NCBI GenBank assembly: GCA_026416535.1 | Contig: JAOAFA010000104.1 | Span: 1-64,000 of the forward strand | Direction of reading: 5' to 3' | Length of the DNA: 64,000 nucleotides | Origin: Deltaproteobacteria bacterium | GTDB taxonomy: Bacteria > Myxococcota > SpSt-1050 | In this document: piece by piece, positions 19,777 to 30,260 of the stretch | How the letters are laid out: the number at the start of each line of letters is the position of its first letter | Position numbering within the stretch: the first letter of the stretch is position 1 | The notes under the pieces: generated by a model | What the model was told of the DNA's origin: nothing | Database searches by the model: none | Seen by the model: the letters and a program-made list of their open reading frames with translations, nothing else | Program-made: the position numbers and the translations under genes

Positions 19777-20944
19777 TGACGCAAGGTTAGATGAATTTTT
19801 TATGTCTGAGGCGATAGAATTAGCCAAGAGAGGAGTAGGACTTACATCTCCGAATCCCTATGTTGGAGCAGTAATTGTCAAAAACAACAGGATTATTGGA
19901 CGTGGGTTTCACAAGAGGTGTGGTCTACCCCATGCTGAGATAAATGCGATCAAAAATGCGACCTGCTCTATAAAAGGGACAACCATGTATGTTACACTAG
20001 AGCCATGTATCCATTATGGTAGGACACCTCCTTGTGCTGAAGCCATTGTGAAAGGAGGAATAAAAAGGGTCGTTATTGGAGAGGTGGATCCAAATCCCGC
20101 AGTTAATGGTAGAGGCATTAATTACCTGAGGAGACATGGTGTTATTGTGGATATCTACTCTAATAGAGATGAGATCAGGTCACTCAATTGTGGTTTTAGA
20201 AAATGGATTAGGAATAAGATTCCATATATTATCTTAAAAGTTGCCTCATCACTTGATGGGCGAATAGCCGATAGAAGAGGATGTGCAAAGTATATAACCT
20301 CAGAGAAGTCCAGAGAGTTTGTTCACTTCATAAGGTATATCTCTGACGCAATACTTGTGGGTGCTGGGACAGTAAAAAAAGATGACCCTATACTTGATTT
20401 TAGATTTTTTGGAACTCTAAAAAAGAAGAACGTTACAAGGGTCATTTTGGATGGCAATCTTTCTCTACATCCAAAATATAGAGTCTTTAGGGAAGATGGT
20501 GCGAAGAGGATAATCTTGACGTCTCATGCTGCAATACAAAATAAAAAACACCTTGTAAAAGCGCTTATCAACAAAGGTGTAGAGATTATCCCATTTAAAA
20601 CCAAAAAGGGAAGAATTTCAATAAAAGATATTCTTGAATATTTAGGAAGTATTAATATATTATACTTGTTGGTCGAAGGAGGAAGGGATGTCTTTACGGA
20701 TTTTATTGATTCAAAAGAGGTAGATCTGTACATACAGTTTTTAGCACCAAAGCTTTTGGGAGAGGGTGGTTATGGGTTCTATGGGAGAGACCGTGATATC
20801 AATAAATGTATGACAGAGCTCGTGCTTAAAAACATATTGTCATTCAATAATGACGCTGTGCTTTTTTACGCAAGGAAGGATACAGATGTTTACAGGATTG
20901 ATAGAATCTACAGGCAAAATCTGGAACCTGAAAAAAAGGGATAA
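19769..20944 (+). CDS. ribD: Bifunctional pyrimidine deaminase/reductase
   Basis: VGAVIVKNNRIIGRGFH, HAEINAI, TLEPCIHYGRTPPCAEAI, KVASSLDGRIADRRG. Confidence 0.96.
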   Translation: MNNDARLDEFFMSEAIELAKRGVGLTSPNPYVGAVIVKNNRIIGRGFHKRCGLPHAEINAIKNATCSIKGTTMYVTLEPCIHYGRTPPCAEAIVKGGIKRVVIGEVDPNPAVNGRGINYLRRHGVIVDIYSNRDEIRSLNCGFRKWIRNKIPYIILKVASSLDGRIADRRGCAKYITSEKSREFVHFIRYISDAILVGAGTVKKDDPILDFRFFGTLKKKNVTRVILDGNLSLHPKYRVFREDGAKRIILTSHAAIQNKKHLVKALINKGVEIIPFKTKKGRISIKDILEYLGSINILYLLVEGGRDVFTDFIDSKEVDLYIQFLAPKLLGEGGYGFYGRDRDINKCMTELVLKNILSFNNDAVLFYARKDTDVYRIDRIYRQNLEPEKKG

Positions 20945-21524
20945 AGGACTTGAACTTTATATAGAAGACCACTTCGTCGCTTCTAATGTGAAAGAGGGTG
21001 ACTCAGTGTCAGTAGATGGTGCATGTCTAACAGTAAATGGTATTAACGATAAGATAGTCTCTTTTGATGTCTCATTTGAGACCATACACCGAACTATAAT
21101 CTCTGACTACAAAGTAGGTTCTATTGTAAATTGTGAATTATCATTACGGGCAGATAAGAGAATAGGAGGACATATCGTCACAGGTCATGTAGATACTGTC
21201 GGGATTGTGAAGAGGTGTAGTTTAAAAGGAGATTTTCTCTTGTTATCGATTAATTTTGACAAAGATTATTCGCCGTTTGTTGTTGAAAAAGGGTCGATAG
21301 CCATAAATGGAGTGAGCCTTACTATAAATGAAGTTGGGAGTGACTTTGTAACTCTCTTGTTAATACCACAGACCATACAGAGAACAAATCTAAGATTTAT
21401 GAAACCTAATGATAGAGTCAACATTGAATTTGATATTATTGGCAAATATGTGGTAAAGTATCTTGCTGCCAGAGATACTTCCGATAGTCGTTTGAAAAGA
21501 CTTCTTGAAGAGGAAGAATTATGA
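20886..21524 (+). CDS. ribE: Riboflavin synthase alpha chain
   Basis: [51 protein letters not shown] at 20886 has AAGGAAGGA upstream. Confidence 0.95.
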   Translation: MFTGLIESTGKIWNLKKRDKGLELYIEDHFVASNVKEGDSVSVDGACLTVNGINDKIVSFDVSFETIHRTIISDYKVGSIVNCELSLRADKRIGGHIVTGHVDTVGIVKRCSLKGDFLLLSINFDKDYSPFVVEKGSIAINGVSLTINEVGSDFVTLLLIPQTIQRTNLRFMKPNDRVNIEFDIIGKYVVKYLAARDTSDSRLKRLLEEEEL

Positions 21525-22738
21525 GAAAGATTGAACCATCTCTTGAGACGGTAAAAAAGGCTATAAATGAGTTAAGAAAAGGTAAGATGGTTATATTGGT
21601 AGATGACAAGGATAGAGAGAATGAAGGTGACCTATGCATAGCCGCAGAGTTTGTTACTCCGGAGGCTATAAATTTTATGGCAAAGTATGGTAGAGGACTT
21701 ATATGCCTTGCTCTGACAGAAGAGCAAATAAATAAGCTCAGACTCCCGATGATGACCTATGATAACAACAGTAAGTTTGGAACAGCGTTTACTGTCTCGA
21801 TTGAGGCAAAACGAGGGGTAACAACGGGTATATCGGCCTATGATAGGGCAACAACTATCTTGACAGCTATAAGGGATGATGTGACGCCTGATGATATTGT
21901 TGTTCCTGGACATGTTTTTCCTCTTAAAGCTCGTAATGGAGGAGTCCTTTCGAGAACAGGTCAGACAGAGGGGAGCGTTGACTTGGCAAGACTCGCTGGT
22001 CTTAAACCAGCCGCTGTGATATGTGAAATAATGAATGATGATGGGACAATGGCAAGGATGCCTGATTTAATCAAATTTGCTAAAAGGCATAAGATGGTCA
22101 TAGTTTCCATTGCAGATATAATAAAATATAGATTGCAAAACGAATTACTTGTTAAGAGGGTTGCTGAGGCGAGATTGCCCACCGCATATGGGGGAGAATT
22201 TAAGATCATAGCCTATAGATATGAACTCGATAACAATGAACATATTGCTCTTGTAAAAGGAGAGATAGACCCTAAAAAACCGACACTCGTAAGGATTCAT
22301 TCGGAGTGTCTAACAGGTGACACATTTGGTTCGCTGAGATGTGACTGTGGCCCCCAATTGCATAGAGCCATGAAGATGATCGAGGAGGAGGGGCGAGGTG
22401 TCCTAATCTACCTCAAGCAGGAAGGTCGTGGTATAGGGCTCGCCAATAAGATCAAGGCATATGCCCTACAAGATCAGGGGTTGGATACCGTGGAGGCAAA
22501 TGTGGTGCTAGGATTTAAGCCAGATCTGAGGGATTACGGTTTAGGTGCCCAAATTATGTTTGAGTTGGGTTTGAAAAAAGTTAGATTGATGACGAATAAT
22601 CCAAAAAAGATAATTGGATTGTCCGGTTACGGGATAGAGATCGTAGAGAGGGTCCCAATTGAAATTAAACCCAATAATATAAACAAGGAGTATCTTGTTG
22701 TAAAAAAGAAGAAAATGGGACATATGTTGAAAGTATGA
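21521..22738 (+). CDS. ribBA: Bifunctional DHBP synthase / GTP cyclohydrolase II
   Basis: [11 protein letters not shown] and [28 protein letters not shown]. Confidence 0.97.
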   Translation: MRKIEPSLETVKKAINELRKGKMVILVDDKDRENEGDLCIAAEFVTPEAINFMAKYGRGLICLALTEEQINKLRLPMMTYDNNSKFGTAFTVSIEAKRGVTTGISAYDRATTILTAIRDDVTPDDIVVPGHVFPLKARNGGVLSRTGQTEGSVDLARLAGLKPAAVICEIMNDDGTMARMPDLIKFAKRHKMVIVSIADIIKYRLQNELLVKRVAEARLPTAYGGEFKIIAYRYELDNNEHIALVKGEIDPKKPTLVRIHSECLTGDTFGSLRCDCGPQLHRAMKMIEEEGRGVLIYLKQEGRGIGLANKIKAYALQDQGLDTVEANVVLGFKPDLRDYGLGAQIMFELGLKKVRLMTNNPKKIIGLSGYGIEIVERVPIEIKPNNINKEYLVVKKKKMGHMLKV

Positions 22739-22753
22739 GAAGGAGGTATTTGT

Positions 22754-23221
22754 ATGCCTAATATCTATGAAGGTTCGTTTGATGCAGGTGGTTTAAAATT
22801 TGGGATCGTCGTATCCAGATTTAATCATTTTATCTCTGACAAACTTTTGTCAGGGGCAATGGATGCCATCTTTAGACACGGAGGGAAGGAAGAAGATATA
22901 TCCATTTATAGGGTGCCAGGTTCTTTTGAGATACCACCTGTTGCTAATAAGCTTGTGGAAAGTGGAAAGTTCGATGCTATTATATGCCTGGGCGTTATAA
23001 TCAGGGGGGATACTCCTCACTTTGATTACATCGCCTCAGAGGTCTCAAAAGGAGTTGCTAATATCGCTATTAATTCTGGTATACCTGTTATCTTCGGTAT
23101 TATTACAGCTGATACCATAGAGCAGGCAATTGAGCGGGCGGGAACAAAGCATGGGAACAAAGGATTTGATGCCGCAATGGCAGCCATAGAGATGGCTAAT
23201 CTTTACAAAAGTATTAAATAG
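22754..23221 (+). CDS. ribH: 6,7-dimethyl-8-ribityllumazine synthase
   Basis: [58 protein letters not shown]. Confidence 0.97.
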   Translation: MPNIYEGSFDAGGLKFGIVVSRFNHFISDKLLSGAMDAIFRHGGKEEDISIYRVPGSFEIPPVANKLVESGKFDAIICLGVIIRGDTPHFDYIASEVSKGVANIAINSGIPVIFGIITADTIEQAIERAGTKHGNKGFDAAMAAIEMANLYKSIK

Positions 23222-23231
23222 TGTCCAATGT

Positions 23232-23630
23232 ATGAGACCCGAATCCCGAGCACGAGAGCGAGCATTTCTTTGTGCATATGCCGTTGATATGAAAGGCTCA
23301 ATATCACCAGATATAATCAAAGAACTTCAAAAGGATGATTCAGAGGAAGTGAAGAGTTTCTCTGATATGCTGTTTACAGGCATGAGCAGCCGAATTCCGC
23401 AGATTGACAACATAATAGGCAGACATTTAAAAAATTGGACCGTAGAAAGGCTTAGCTCTGTTGATCGCTCATTACTGAGAGTAGCAGTATATGAGATGCT
23501 TTACTATAAGAAGACCCCTCCAAAGGTAATCTTTGACGAATATGTGGAATTGGCGAAGAGATATGGAGATACAGATTCGGGTAGCTTCGTTAATGCAGTA
23601 TTAGACGCAATTTATAAGGATAAAGATTAA
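23232..23630 (+). CDS. nusB: Transcription antitermination factor NusB
   Basis: SRARERAFLCAYAVD; WTVERLSSVDRSLLRVAVYEMLY; VIFDEYVELAKRYGDTDSGSFVNAVLDAI. Confidence 0.95.
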   Translation: MRPESRARERAFLCAYAVDMKGSISPDIIKELQKDDSEEVKSFSDMLFTGMSSRIPQIDNIIGRHLKNWTVERLSSVDRSLLRVAVYEMLYYKKTPPKVIFDEYVELAKRYGDTDSGSFVNAVLDAIYKDKD

Positions 23631-24172
23631 TGGAGATTGTCTTTTCAAGGCTTCAGAAGAGAAGAATCTCAAGGAATTGCTGCTCACTTTTGCTTTGCTT
23701 CTACTATGAAGATGAGAGACCACTAAATAGATTAGCGGGAATTATAGACTGGAAGGTAGACTGTTTTTTGTCAAGACTTATCAAGGATAAAAAGCTATAC
23801 GGTAATGAGGGAGAGATTATACTATTTGCATCAGAAGAGAGATTTGGGAGCATGCCGATACTTATATGTGGATTGGGGAAGAAAAGATTCTTTTCATTGA
23901 CAACCATTAAAAATGTGACAGATTCGCTTGTTAGAAGGATATATGATATGAATATAAAAGATTTTGGTTTTTCCCTGCCTGACCTCTCATCAACTAATAT
24001 TAGTTGGCTTGATGGATTTAATGCCTTTATTGATAGTTTTTCGAAGTGTGAGAATATCGAAAAGATTTATTTGTTCGAAGAAAAGGACAAAGAGCTTTTC
24101 TTCAGAGGAAATATCAATGACTCATTTAAGAGGAGGTTTTACTTCTCCTCAGAGTCAGAGGAGGAAAAATGA
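23630..24172 (+). CDS. Stand-alone peptidase M17 N-terminal-like domain protein (no catalytic domain)
   Basis: KLYGNEGEIILFASEERFGSMPILICGLGKKRFFSLTTIKNVTDSLVRRIYDMNIKDFGFSLP resembles the leucyl aminopeptidase N-domain pattern (..LLVGLGK.....). Confidence 0.55.
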   Translation: MEIVFSRLQKRRISRNCCSLLLCFYYEDERPLNRLAGIIDWKVDCFLSRLIKDKKLYGNEGEIILFASEERFGSMPILICGLGKKRFFSLTTIKNVTDSLVRRIYDMNIKDFGFSLPDLSSTNISWLDGFNAFIDSFSKCENIEKIYLFEEKDKELFFRGNINDSFKRRFYFSSESEEEK

Positions 24173-25656
24173 AAAGATTTATTTATTTAGTTATTCTTTT
24201 TGGTATCACTCCGTTATTAGGGGCAAGCGATTTTGTTGATACCCGCGTCTCATTCATACTAAGTAATGATAACATCCTGGTAGGCCCGGGCGAGACCAAT
24301 CCATCTAACCCTGGTACCAGATTTGGGAGTGCATCCAGCGGAAATACATTTTTTTACGACAACTATGAGACTAAATATACTGGGTATGAATCACTCTCGC
24401 ATTTGGTTCTTTACAAAAAGATGCCCTCATATTTTGAGAACTTGACAACAGAGGCATCATTGGCTTTGTTGGTAATTCTCTTGAGCGAGTATTCTGTTGG
24501 TTTTGGGGACTCAGGCTCCTATTTAAGATTGACATATGCCTTCGACAAAGAAGAGAACTCCAGACAGAATATCCAATTGACTCTTTTCCCGTATTCATCT
24601 GATAGGTTTCGTCTGGGTTATTCATATCAGATTTCATGGGGTGGTTCTGATATATTCCCCAAACAGGATCCCGACATAAACAAGAAAAATCCCGTGCCAG
24701 GGGCAAAGCTTCAATTGAACTACAATGATTTTTATGCATTCACGGGTGCTAAGTCTTCACTTTTACAGAGAAAGCGAGATATAAATGACCCGACAGAGCT
24801 TGAATCCTTCTGGGGTTTTATGGGTGGTGCCGGTTGGGATAATGGATTCATAAGAGCTGAGGTCAACGGAGGGTTTTTTAGAAGGGGACTAAATCCTAAT
24901 AACTCTGTAATGGGTGACCCAGTAGATTCACTAGGACTATCTATACAATTGGGGCTCCAAAGGGGATTGCGCATTGGAAAATCAATAGACTTTGCCCTAT
25001 ATAAAAACGATCCAAATGAAATCGTGAATTTTTTCAAACCAGAGGAGTATGGGACTGGACTCTCATGGGTAATTTCTGCTGAGTTCACAAACATCTACAC
25101 TAGGCTTGAAGACGCGGATAGGCCCGGTAGCACAGTTTATCAAAGGGCTGTAGCCGGGGATATTAATTTGAAACTCAAATATAATTATACCAAGTTTGCA
25201 ATAGATGCCGTCTATAAGGATCTGGCGTTCATACTCTTGAATGTCCCATCTCTCACACCTTATCAAAGTTTCCCTAAAGAACTGAGGATCTCGCCAGCTA
25301 TTTTTTATGCCGTTTACTTAGACCATCATCTGCCCTCTTTGCATCTGACTCCAGGTATTTCATTCGGTATGGAGTGGCCTGCCTACTTTGAAGACAAAAC
25401 GAATACTGTCACTGTAGTGCGATCTATCTCCAATAGAAACTCGCTTAAAACAGGAGATGAGATTGTGCCAATAGTGGCAACAAAGTTTTATTCAAAACTC
25501 GACATTTCAGAGATGTTGGCAATGATATTTGAACTTCGTTTTCAAATTGATAACAATATGACTACTTTCAAGCAAGATATTAACGGAGAAGTTATTATGG
25601 ATTATACAGAGCCATATCTATTTGGGTTTAATCTTGTTTTTCAGGGGAGATTTTAG
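24169..25656 (+). CDS. Putative outer-membrane beta-barrel protein
   Basis: Signal peptide; alternating aromatic/polar strands; terminal ...LVFQGRF with C-terminal Phe. Confidence 0.6.
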   Translation: MKRFIYLVILFGITPLLGASDFVDTRVSFILSNDNILVGPGETNPSNPGTRFGSASSGNTFFYDNYETKYTGYESLSHLVLYKKMPSYFENLTTEASLALLVILLSEYSVGFGDSGSYLRLTYAFDKEENSRQNIQLTLFPYSSDRFRLGYSYQISWGGSDIFPKQDPDINKKNPVPGAKLQLNYNDFYAFTGAKSSLLQRKRDINDPTELESFWGFMGGAGWDNGFIRAEVNGGFFRRGLNPNNSVMGDPVDSLGLSIQLGLQRGLRIGKSIDFALYKNDPNEIVNFFKPEEYGTGLSWVISAEFTNIYTRLEDADRPGSTVYQRAVAGDINLKLKYNYTKFAIDAVYKDLAFILLNVPSLTPYQSFPKELRISPAIFYAVYLDHHLPSLHLTPGISFGMEWPAYFEDKTNTVTVVRSISNRNSLKTGDEIVPIVATKFYSKLDISEMLAMIFELRFQIDNNMTTFKQDINGEVIMDYTEPYLFGFNLVFQGRF

Positions 25657-25661
25657 ACCCC

Positions 25662-26129
25662 GTGGCAAAGAGGTTGTTGGTCCTCTTCCTTGGTAATATC
25701 CTGAGAGGAGATGATGGAGTTGGGATTGAACTTTTGAAGAGAGTGTCTAATAAAATTATGCCGGATAATGTGAAGCTCGAAGAGGGCTCGACCGGAGGTA
25801 TGATCCTGCTTGGAATATTTAAAGATTATGAAAAACTACTTATAGTTGATGCAATTGATACTGGGGATTATTCAAAAGATGTAGTGATATTCTCTCCATC
25901 AGATATCTTCGATGATGCTCACAATGTATTTTCGTTGCATTCAATAGGAATAATAGATGTATTAAGGCTCAGCAAAAGATTAGAGGAGAAAATACCAGAA
26001 GTAACAATATTTGGTATACAAGTTCGTGATACATCAGAACATATAGGATTAAGCCCCGCCATATTGAAGATATTAAACGATTTGGAAGAGAGACTTTACA
26101 GACTTATTTTAGAATTGTCTAGAGCTTGA
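25662..26129 (+). CDS. Hydrogenase maturation protease family (HyaD/HybD/HycI-like)
   Basis: LFLGNILRGDDGVGIELLKRV; LLIVDAIDTGD; SLHSIGIIDVL; VTIFGIQ. Confidence 0.85.
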   Translation: MAKRLLVLFLGNILRGDDGVGIELLKRVSNKIMPDNVKLEEGSTGGMILLGIFKDYEKLLIVDAIDTGDYSKDVVIFSPSDIFDDAHNVFSLHSIGIIDVLRLSKRLEEKIPEVTIFGIQVRDTSEHIGLSPAILKILNDLEERLYRLILELSRA

Positions 26130-26178
26130 TTTATTTGAGACAAAATGGGTTTATCCCTTTGAGAAACTTATTTTTAAT

Positions 26179-26207
26179 TTGACTTTTCAATATGTAGCAT
26201 TTATACT
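26179..26207 (+). promoter_or_regulatory. Sigma70-type promoter of rpsO-pnp: TTGACT-N17-TATACT
   Basis: Read directly; -35 at 26179-26184, 17-nt spacer, -10 at 26202-26207, 32 nt before rpsO ATG. Confidence 0.7.
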
Positions 26208-26238
26208 GAGAGTTCTCTTGTAAGGAGGATATGAGAAG

Positions 26239-26508
26239 ATGGAACTGGACGCGAGGTTAAAAAAGGAGATCATCGAAAAGTTTAAGACACATGATAGGGA
26301 CACTGGTTCCCCGGAGGTTCAAATAGCACTCCTAACCGAAAAGATAAAGAATCTCACAGAGCACTTTAAGGTTCACACCAAGGATTTTCATTCTAGAAGA
26401 GGACTTATTAAGCTTGTGAGTAAGAGGCGTAAGCTATTGGACTATCTAAGATTAAAAGATTTCAATAGATATCAAAGGTTAATTACTGAGCTTGGAATCA
26501 GAAAGTAG
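26239..26508 (+). CDS. rpsO: 30S ribosomal protein S15
   Basis: [39 protein letters not shown]. Confidence 0.98.
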   Translation: MELDARLKKEIIEKFKTHDRDTGSPEVQIALLTEKIKNLTEHFKVHTKDFHSRRGLIKLVSKRRKLLDYLRLKDFNRYQRLITELGIRK

Positions 26509-26593
26509 CATTTATAAATTTTTTATCAAAGTGAGGAGGAGTAAATTTTTTACAAGTAAAAGTTTTATCTCTCTGTGTATATGAGGATGAGCT

Positions 26594-28693
26594 ATGTATA
26601 TAAAAAAGAGCGCAAGACTAGGTGAGAAGGATGTGATATTCGAGATAGGCAAAATGGCAAAGCAGGCAGATGGCTCTGTCCTTGTTTCTATGGGAGATAC
26701 CTCTGTTCTTTGTACAGTGGTCCTTGGGTCAGAGTCTGAAGAGACACTGGATTTTCTCCCACTGACAGTTGATTATATTGAAAAGACATCTGCAGCTGGC
26801 AAGATCCCGGGCGGCTTTTTTAAGAGAGAGGGTAAGCCGACCGAAAGGGAAATACTTAATTCAAGGATAATAGATAGATCAATCAGACCACTATTCCCTA
26901 AAGCCTTTAATAGGGAGATTCAAGTAATAACAACGGTGCTCTCAGCTGATCCAGAATACGACCCTGATATTGTAGCATTAACCGGTACATCGCTAGCCCT
27001 TCTTATATCTAATGCACCTTATGAAACACCTATAGCAGGCCTGAAGATAGGATATAAAGATGGGAATTTTCTTTATAATCCTAGGACATCGATATTGCAG
27101 ACAAGTGAGATGGAACTGACAGCCGCCCTATCTAAGGATGCGCTTATTATGGTTGAGGGAGGGGCGAATATCATAGAAGAAAACATAATAGTCGAAGGAC
27201 TATTTGGTGCATTTGAGGTTGTAAAAGAGGTTATATCACTGCAGGAAGAAATAAGAAAAGAAGTTGGCAGAGAAAAATTAACTTATATTTCACCATGTAA
27301 TTTGGGTATCAAGGATAAGCTTGTAGATAGATATGGGGAAGCGTTGAAAAAGATTTTGCTGATATCAGGGAAAAAGAGAAGAAACGAGGAATTTAGGAGT
27401 TTCGTAGATACCGTCAAGCAGGAGATTTTAGCAGAGAAGATAATCAGTGAAGAAGACCCAGTTAATATAGAGGGGATCCTTGAAGATATCAAACGTGATC
27501 TTATTAGAGAAATGATTGTAAAGGAGGGTAGGAGGATTGATGGTAGAGGAGTCAATGATATAAGGCAAATATCTTGTGAAGTGGGATTGTTTCCTAGGAC
27601 ACATGGTTCAGCTCTCTTTACGCGAGGAGAGACTCAGGCCCTGGTAGTGACCACACTTGGAACAGCTGAGGACGAACAAAAGATAGAGGCTCTTGGTGAG
27701 GAGAGTAGCAAGAGATTTATGCTTCACTATAATTTTCCTCCATTTTCTACAGGTGAGGTCAAGTTCTTAAGGGCACCCTCAAGGCGAGAGATCGGACATG
27801 GCAATCTGGCAGAGCGTGCACTTTCAAAAGTAATCCCATCTGAGGAAAAATTTCCTTATACGATCCGTGTTTTATCTGACATACTCGAATCAAATGGCTC
27901 TTCTTCTATGGCCACGGTCTGCGGTGCTACCCTCTCCCTTATGGATGCAGGTGTTCCTATATCGGATCCAGTAGCCGGCGTCGCGATGGGACTAATTAAA
28001 GAGGGCGAAAAAGTTGTCGTACTAACCGATATACTCGGAGATGAAGATCACTGTGGTGATATGGATTTCAAGGTGGCCGGTACTCGTAAAGGGGTTACTT
28101 CAATTCAGATGGATATTAAGATAAAAGGTATATCAAAGGAGATAATGACAAATGCATTAGAGCAAGCAAGGGAGGCAAGATTGAAAATCTTAGATGTTAT
28201 GAATGAGACGATTGCCTCTCCAAGACCAGATATCTCACCCTATGCACCAAGGATTACAACAATAAGTATTAAACCTGATAAAATCCGAGATGTCATCGGT
28301 AGTGGTGGTAAAGTCATAAGGGAGATCATATCAAAGAGTGGAGTTATAGCCATTGACATAGATGATAATGGTTTGGTAAAGATAGCAGCCAATAATCAAG
28401 AGGCTGCCCAAAAGGCGGTTGCAATGATCGAAAACTTGACACAAGAGGTTGAAGTAGGTAAAGTCTATATGGGTAAGGTAAGCAAGGTAGTCGAGTTTGG
28501 CGCATTTGTAACACTTTTTCCTGGAACCGATGGCCTGGTCCACATATCAGAGTTATCTGATACAAGAGTTAATAAGGTAACAGATGTAGTAAGAGAAGGA
28601 GAGGATATCTTAGTAAAAGTCATTGGGATTGATAAGCAAGGTAAGATAAAACTCTCAAGAAAAGAGGCACTAAATCATCATAAAAAGAAATGA
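26594..28693 (+). CDS. pnp: Polyribonucleotide nucleotidyltransferase
   Basis: Full-length PNPase with KH (VIGSGGKVIREI) and S1 (GKVSKVVEFGAFV) domains; downstream of rpsO. Confidence 0.98.
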   Translation: MYIKKSARLGEKDVIFEIGKMAKQADGSVLVSMGDTSVLCTVVLGSESEETLDFLPLTVDYIEKTSAAGKIPGGFFKREGKPTEREILNSRIIDRSIRPLFPKAFNREIQVITTVLSADPEYDPDIVALTGTSLALLISNAPYETPIAGLKIGYKDGNFLYNPRTSILQTSEMELTAALSKDALIMVEGGANIIEENIIVEGLFGAFEVVKEVISLQEEIRKEVGREKLTYISPCNLGIKDKLVDRYGEALKKILLISGKKRRNEEFRSFVDTVKQEILAEKIISEEDPVNIEGILEDIKRDLIREMIVKEGRRIDGRGVNDIRQISCEVGLFPRTHGSALFTRGETQALVVTTLGTAEDEQKIEALGEESSKRFMLHYNFPPFSTGEVKFLRAPSRREIGHGNLAERALSKVIPSEEKFPYTIRVLSDILESNGSSSMATVCGATLSLMDAGVPISDPVAGVAMGLIKEGEKVVVLTDILGDEDHCGDMDFKVAGTRKGVTSIQMDIKIKGISKEIMTNALEQAREARLKILDVMNETIASPRPDISPYAPRITTISIKPDKIRDVIGSGGKVIREIISKSGVIAIDIDDNGLVKIAANNQEAAQKAVAMIENLTQEVEVGKVYMGKVSKVVEFGAFVTLFPGTDGLVHISELSDTRVNKVTDVVREGEDILVKVIGIDKQGKIKLSRKEALNHHKKK

Positions 28694-30249
28694 AGACGGC
28701 AAAGATAATTTTCCTTATAGCTGCTTTTGCTTTGTTTTCATCAAAAGGTAACTCTATTGATTGTACCCCTCCAAGTTGCACAAAGACAGAGCTAAAGAAA
28801 GGGGTAATATGGTATCATAAGACTTACTCAAATTTGCTCGGGGGTCCACAGGATGTTAATATTATCGATATCGACAATAATGATCCCCATATTGTAATAA
28901 AGCCTGTATATAAATCTTCATCTTCTTGTGAGAGAACCAGCTCTATGGGGAAGAGGACCGGGGCTTTAGCCGGTGTAAACGGTGGATTCTTCGACAGCGG
29001 AAGTGGCTGTACTCCTTTGGGATTGTTGAAGATTGATAACAAAGTCATTTCTTATGCTGTCTCTTATAGACCACCAAGGTCGGCAGTTGGTATCGCGCTT
29101 GACAAAACGATAATTTTTAGGAGGACAGGCTCTAACGACCCCTTTCCTGAAGCAATTCATGCACTCGGAGGTATGCCAAACCTTGTCAAGGATGGTAAAA
29201 AATATGTAACTATAACGGAAGAGCAGGCAGAGTCCATAGCAGGGTTAAATCCACGAACGGCGATCTGCAAAACCCCTAACAATCATTTCTTGATGATAAC
29301 TGTGGACGGAAGGGCTACAAATAGAACTGGGATGACCCTTGATGATCTGGCGCAATACCTCCTTTGGCTGGGGTGCAGTGATGGTATAAATCTTGATGGT
29401 GGTGGTTCCACTACAATGTGGATAAACCAGTATGGAGTGGTAAATCATCCTTCTGATGGCACTGAGAGATATGTGTCCAATGGCCTTTTTGTGTATTACA
29501 TTGATAATCTGCCTCCTGTAATAGAACATACCCCCATAAAAGAGAGTGCAAAAATGGATATAGTAATAAAAGCGAGAGTCACAGATGACAATGGATTAAA
29601 GGCGGTCAACCTTAAATTCAGAAATAAAGGAGATATCAGCTTTGTCTCAAGAAGCATGATTGACAAAGGGAATGATATTTTTGAAGGCACTATATATACA
29701 GATGAGATAAAGACAGATCTAATTCAATATTATATAGCTGCCTGGGATGGGACATTGAGAACTGTATTACCAGCAGATGCTGAAACTAATAATGTATATT
29801 TCGAAATATCTATTAAAAACTATTATATTGACGCCGGCCATGATGAAAATAATATAGGAGAAGAGATCCCAGTCCATGATGTTGCAATGAATAATGATGT
29901 AACAGAGATCAAAGATGTGTTCATCGAGAATGATATTTACTCGTATGGGGATTCCATTGGTGATTGGGATGACCACAGTGATGCTGAGAGGGATTATGGA
30001 TATAGCGACTATTTTTTTGGTGATACTGAACAGAAAGATTCTACTCAATGGGACACTTCTTTTTCTGACCTATATGATGTGCATGGTGATGACTCAAGCT
30101 CTTCAACGAGCGAGGATATACAATTGATAGATCATTTTTTGCCCAAAGACATAGGAAACCTTGCCGATATAAAGGGTGACAAGGAGATAGGAAGCCCTCT
30201 TTTAGAGAATAATGAGCAATCTGGTTGTAGCTGCGGACTTGTCGAATAG
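28690..30249 (+). CDS. Secreted phosphodiester glycosidase (NAGPA/DUF2233-like) with Asp-rich spacer and CSCGLVE tail
   Basis: Signal peptide; GVNGGFFD, TAICKTPNNHFLMITVDGR, LGCSDGINLDGGGSTTMW; C-terminal acidic spacer ending EQSGCSCGLVE. Confidence 0.85.
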   Translation: MKTAKIIFLIAAFALFSSKGNSIDCTPPSCTKTELKKGVIWYHKTYSNLLGGPQDVNIIDIDNNDPHIVIKPVYKSSSSCERTSSMGKRTGALAGVNGGFFDSGSGCTPLGLLKIDNKVISYAVSYRPPRSAVGIALDKTIIFRRTGSNDPFPEAIHALGGMPNLVKDGKKYVTITEEQAESIAGLNPRTAICKTPNNHFLMITVDGRATNRTGMTLDDLAQYLLWLGCSDGINLDGGGSTTMWINQYGVVNHPSDGTERYVSNGLFVYYIDNLPPVIEHTPIKESAKMDIVIKARVTDDNGLKAVNLKFRNKGDISFVSRSMIDKGNDIFEGTIYTDEIKTDLIQYYIAAWDGTLRTVLPADAETNNVYFEISIKNYYIDAGHDENNIGEEIPVHDVAMNNDVTEIKDVFIENDIYSYGDSIGDWDDHSDAERDYGYSDYFFGDTEQKDSTQWDTSFSDLYDVHGDDSSSSTSEDIQLIDHFLPKDIGNLADIKGDKEIGSPLLENNEQSGCSCGLVE

Positions 30250-30260
30250 AGGGAGTTTTT

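Noticed and set aside
19297-20944. Possible FMN riboswitch before ribD
   Set aside because: ribD start overlaps nrdR; no leader space for a riboswitch was visible.
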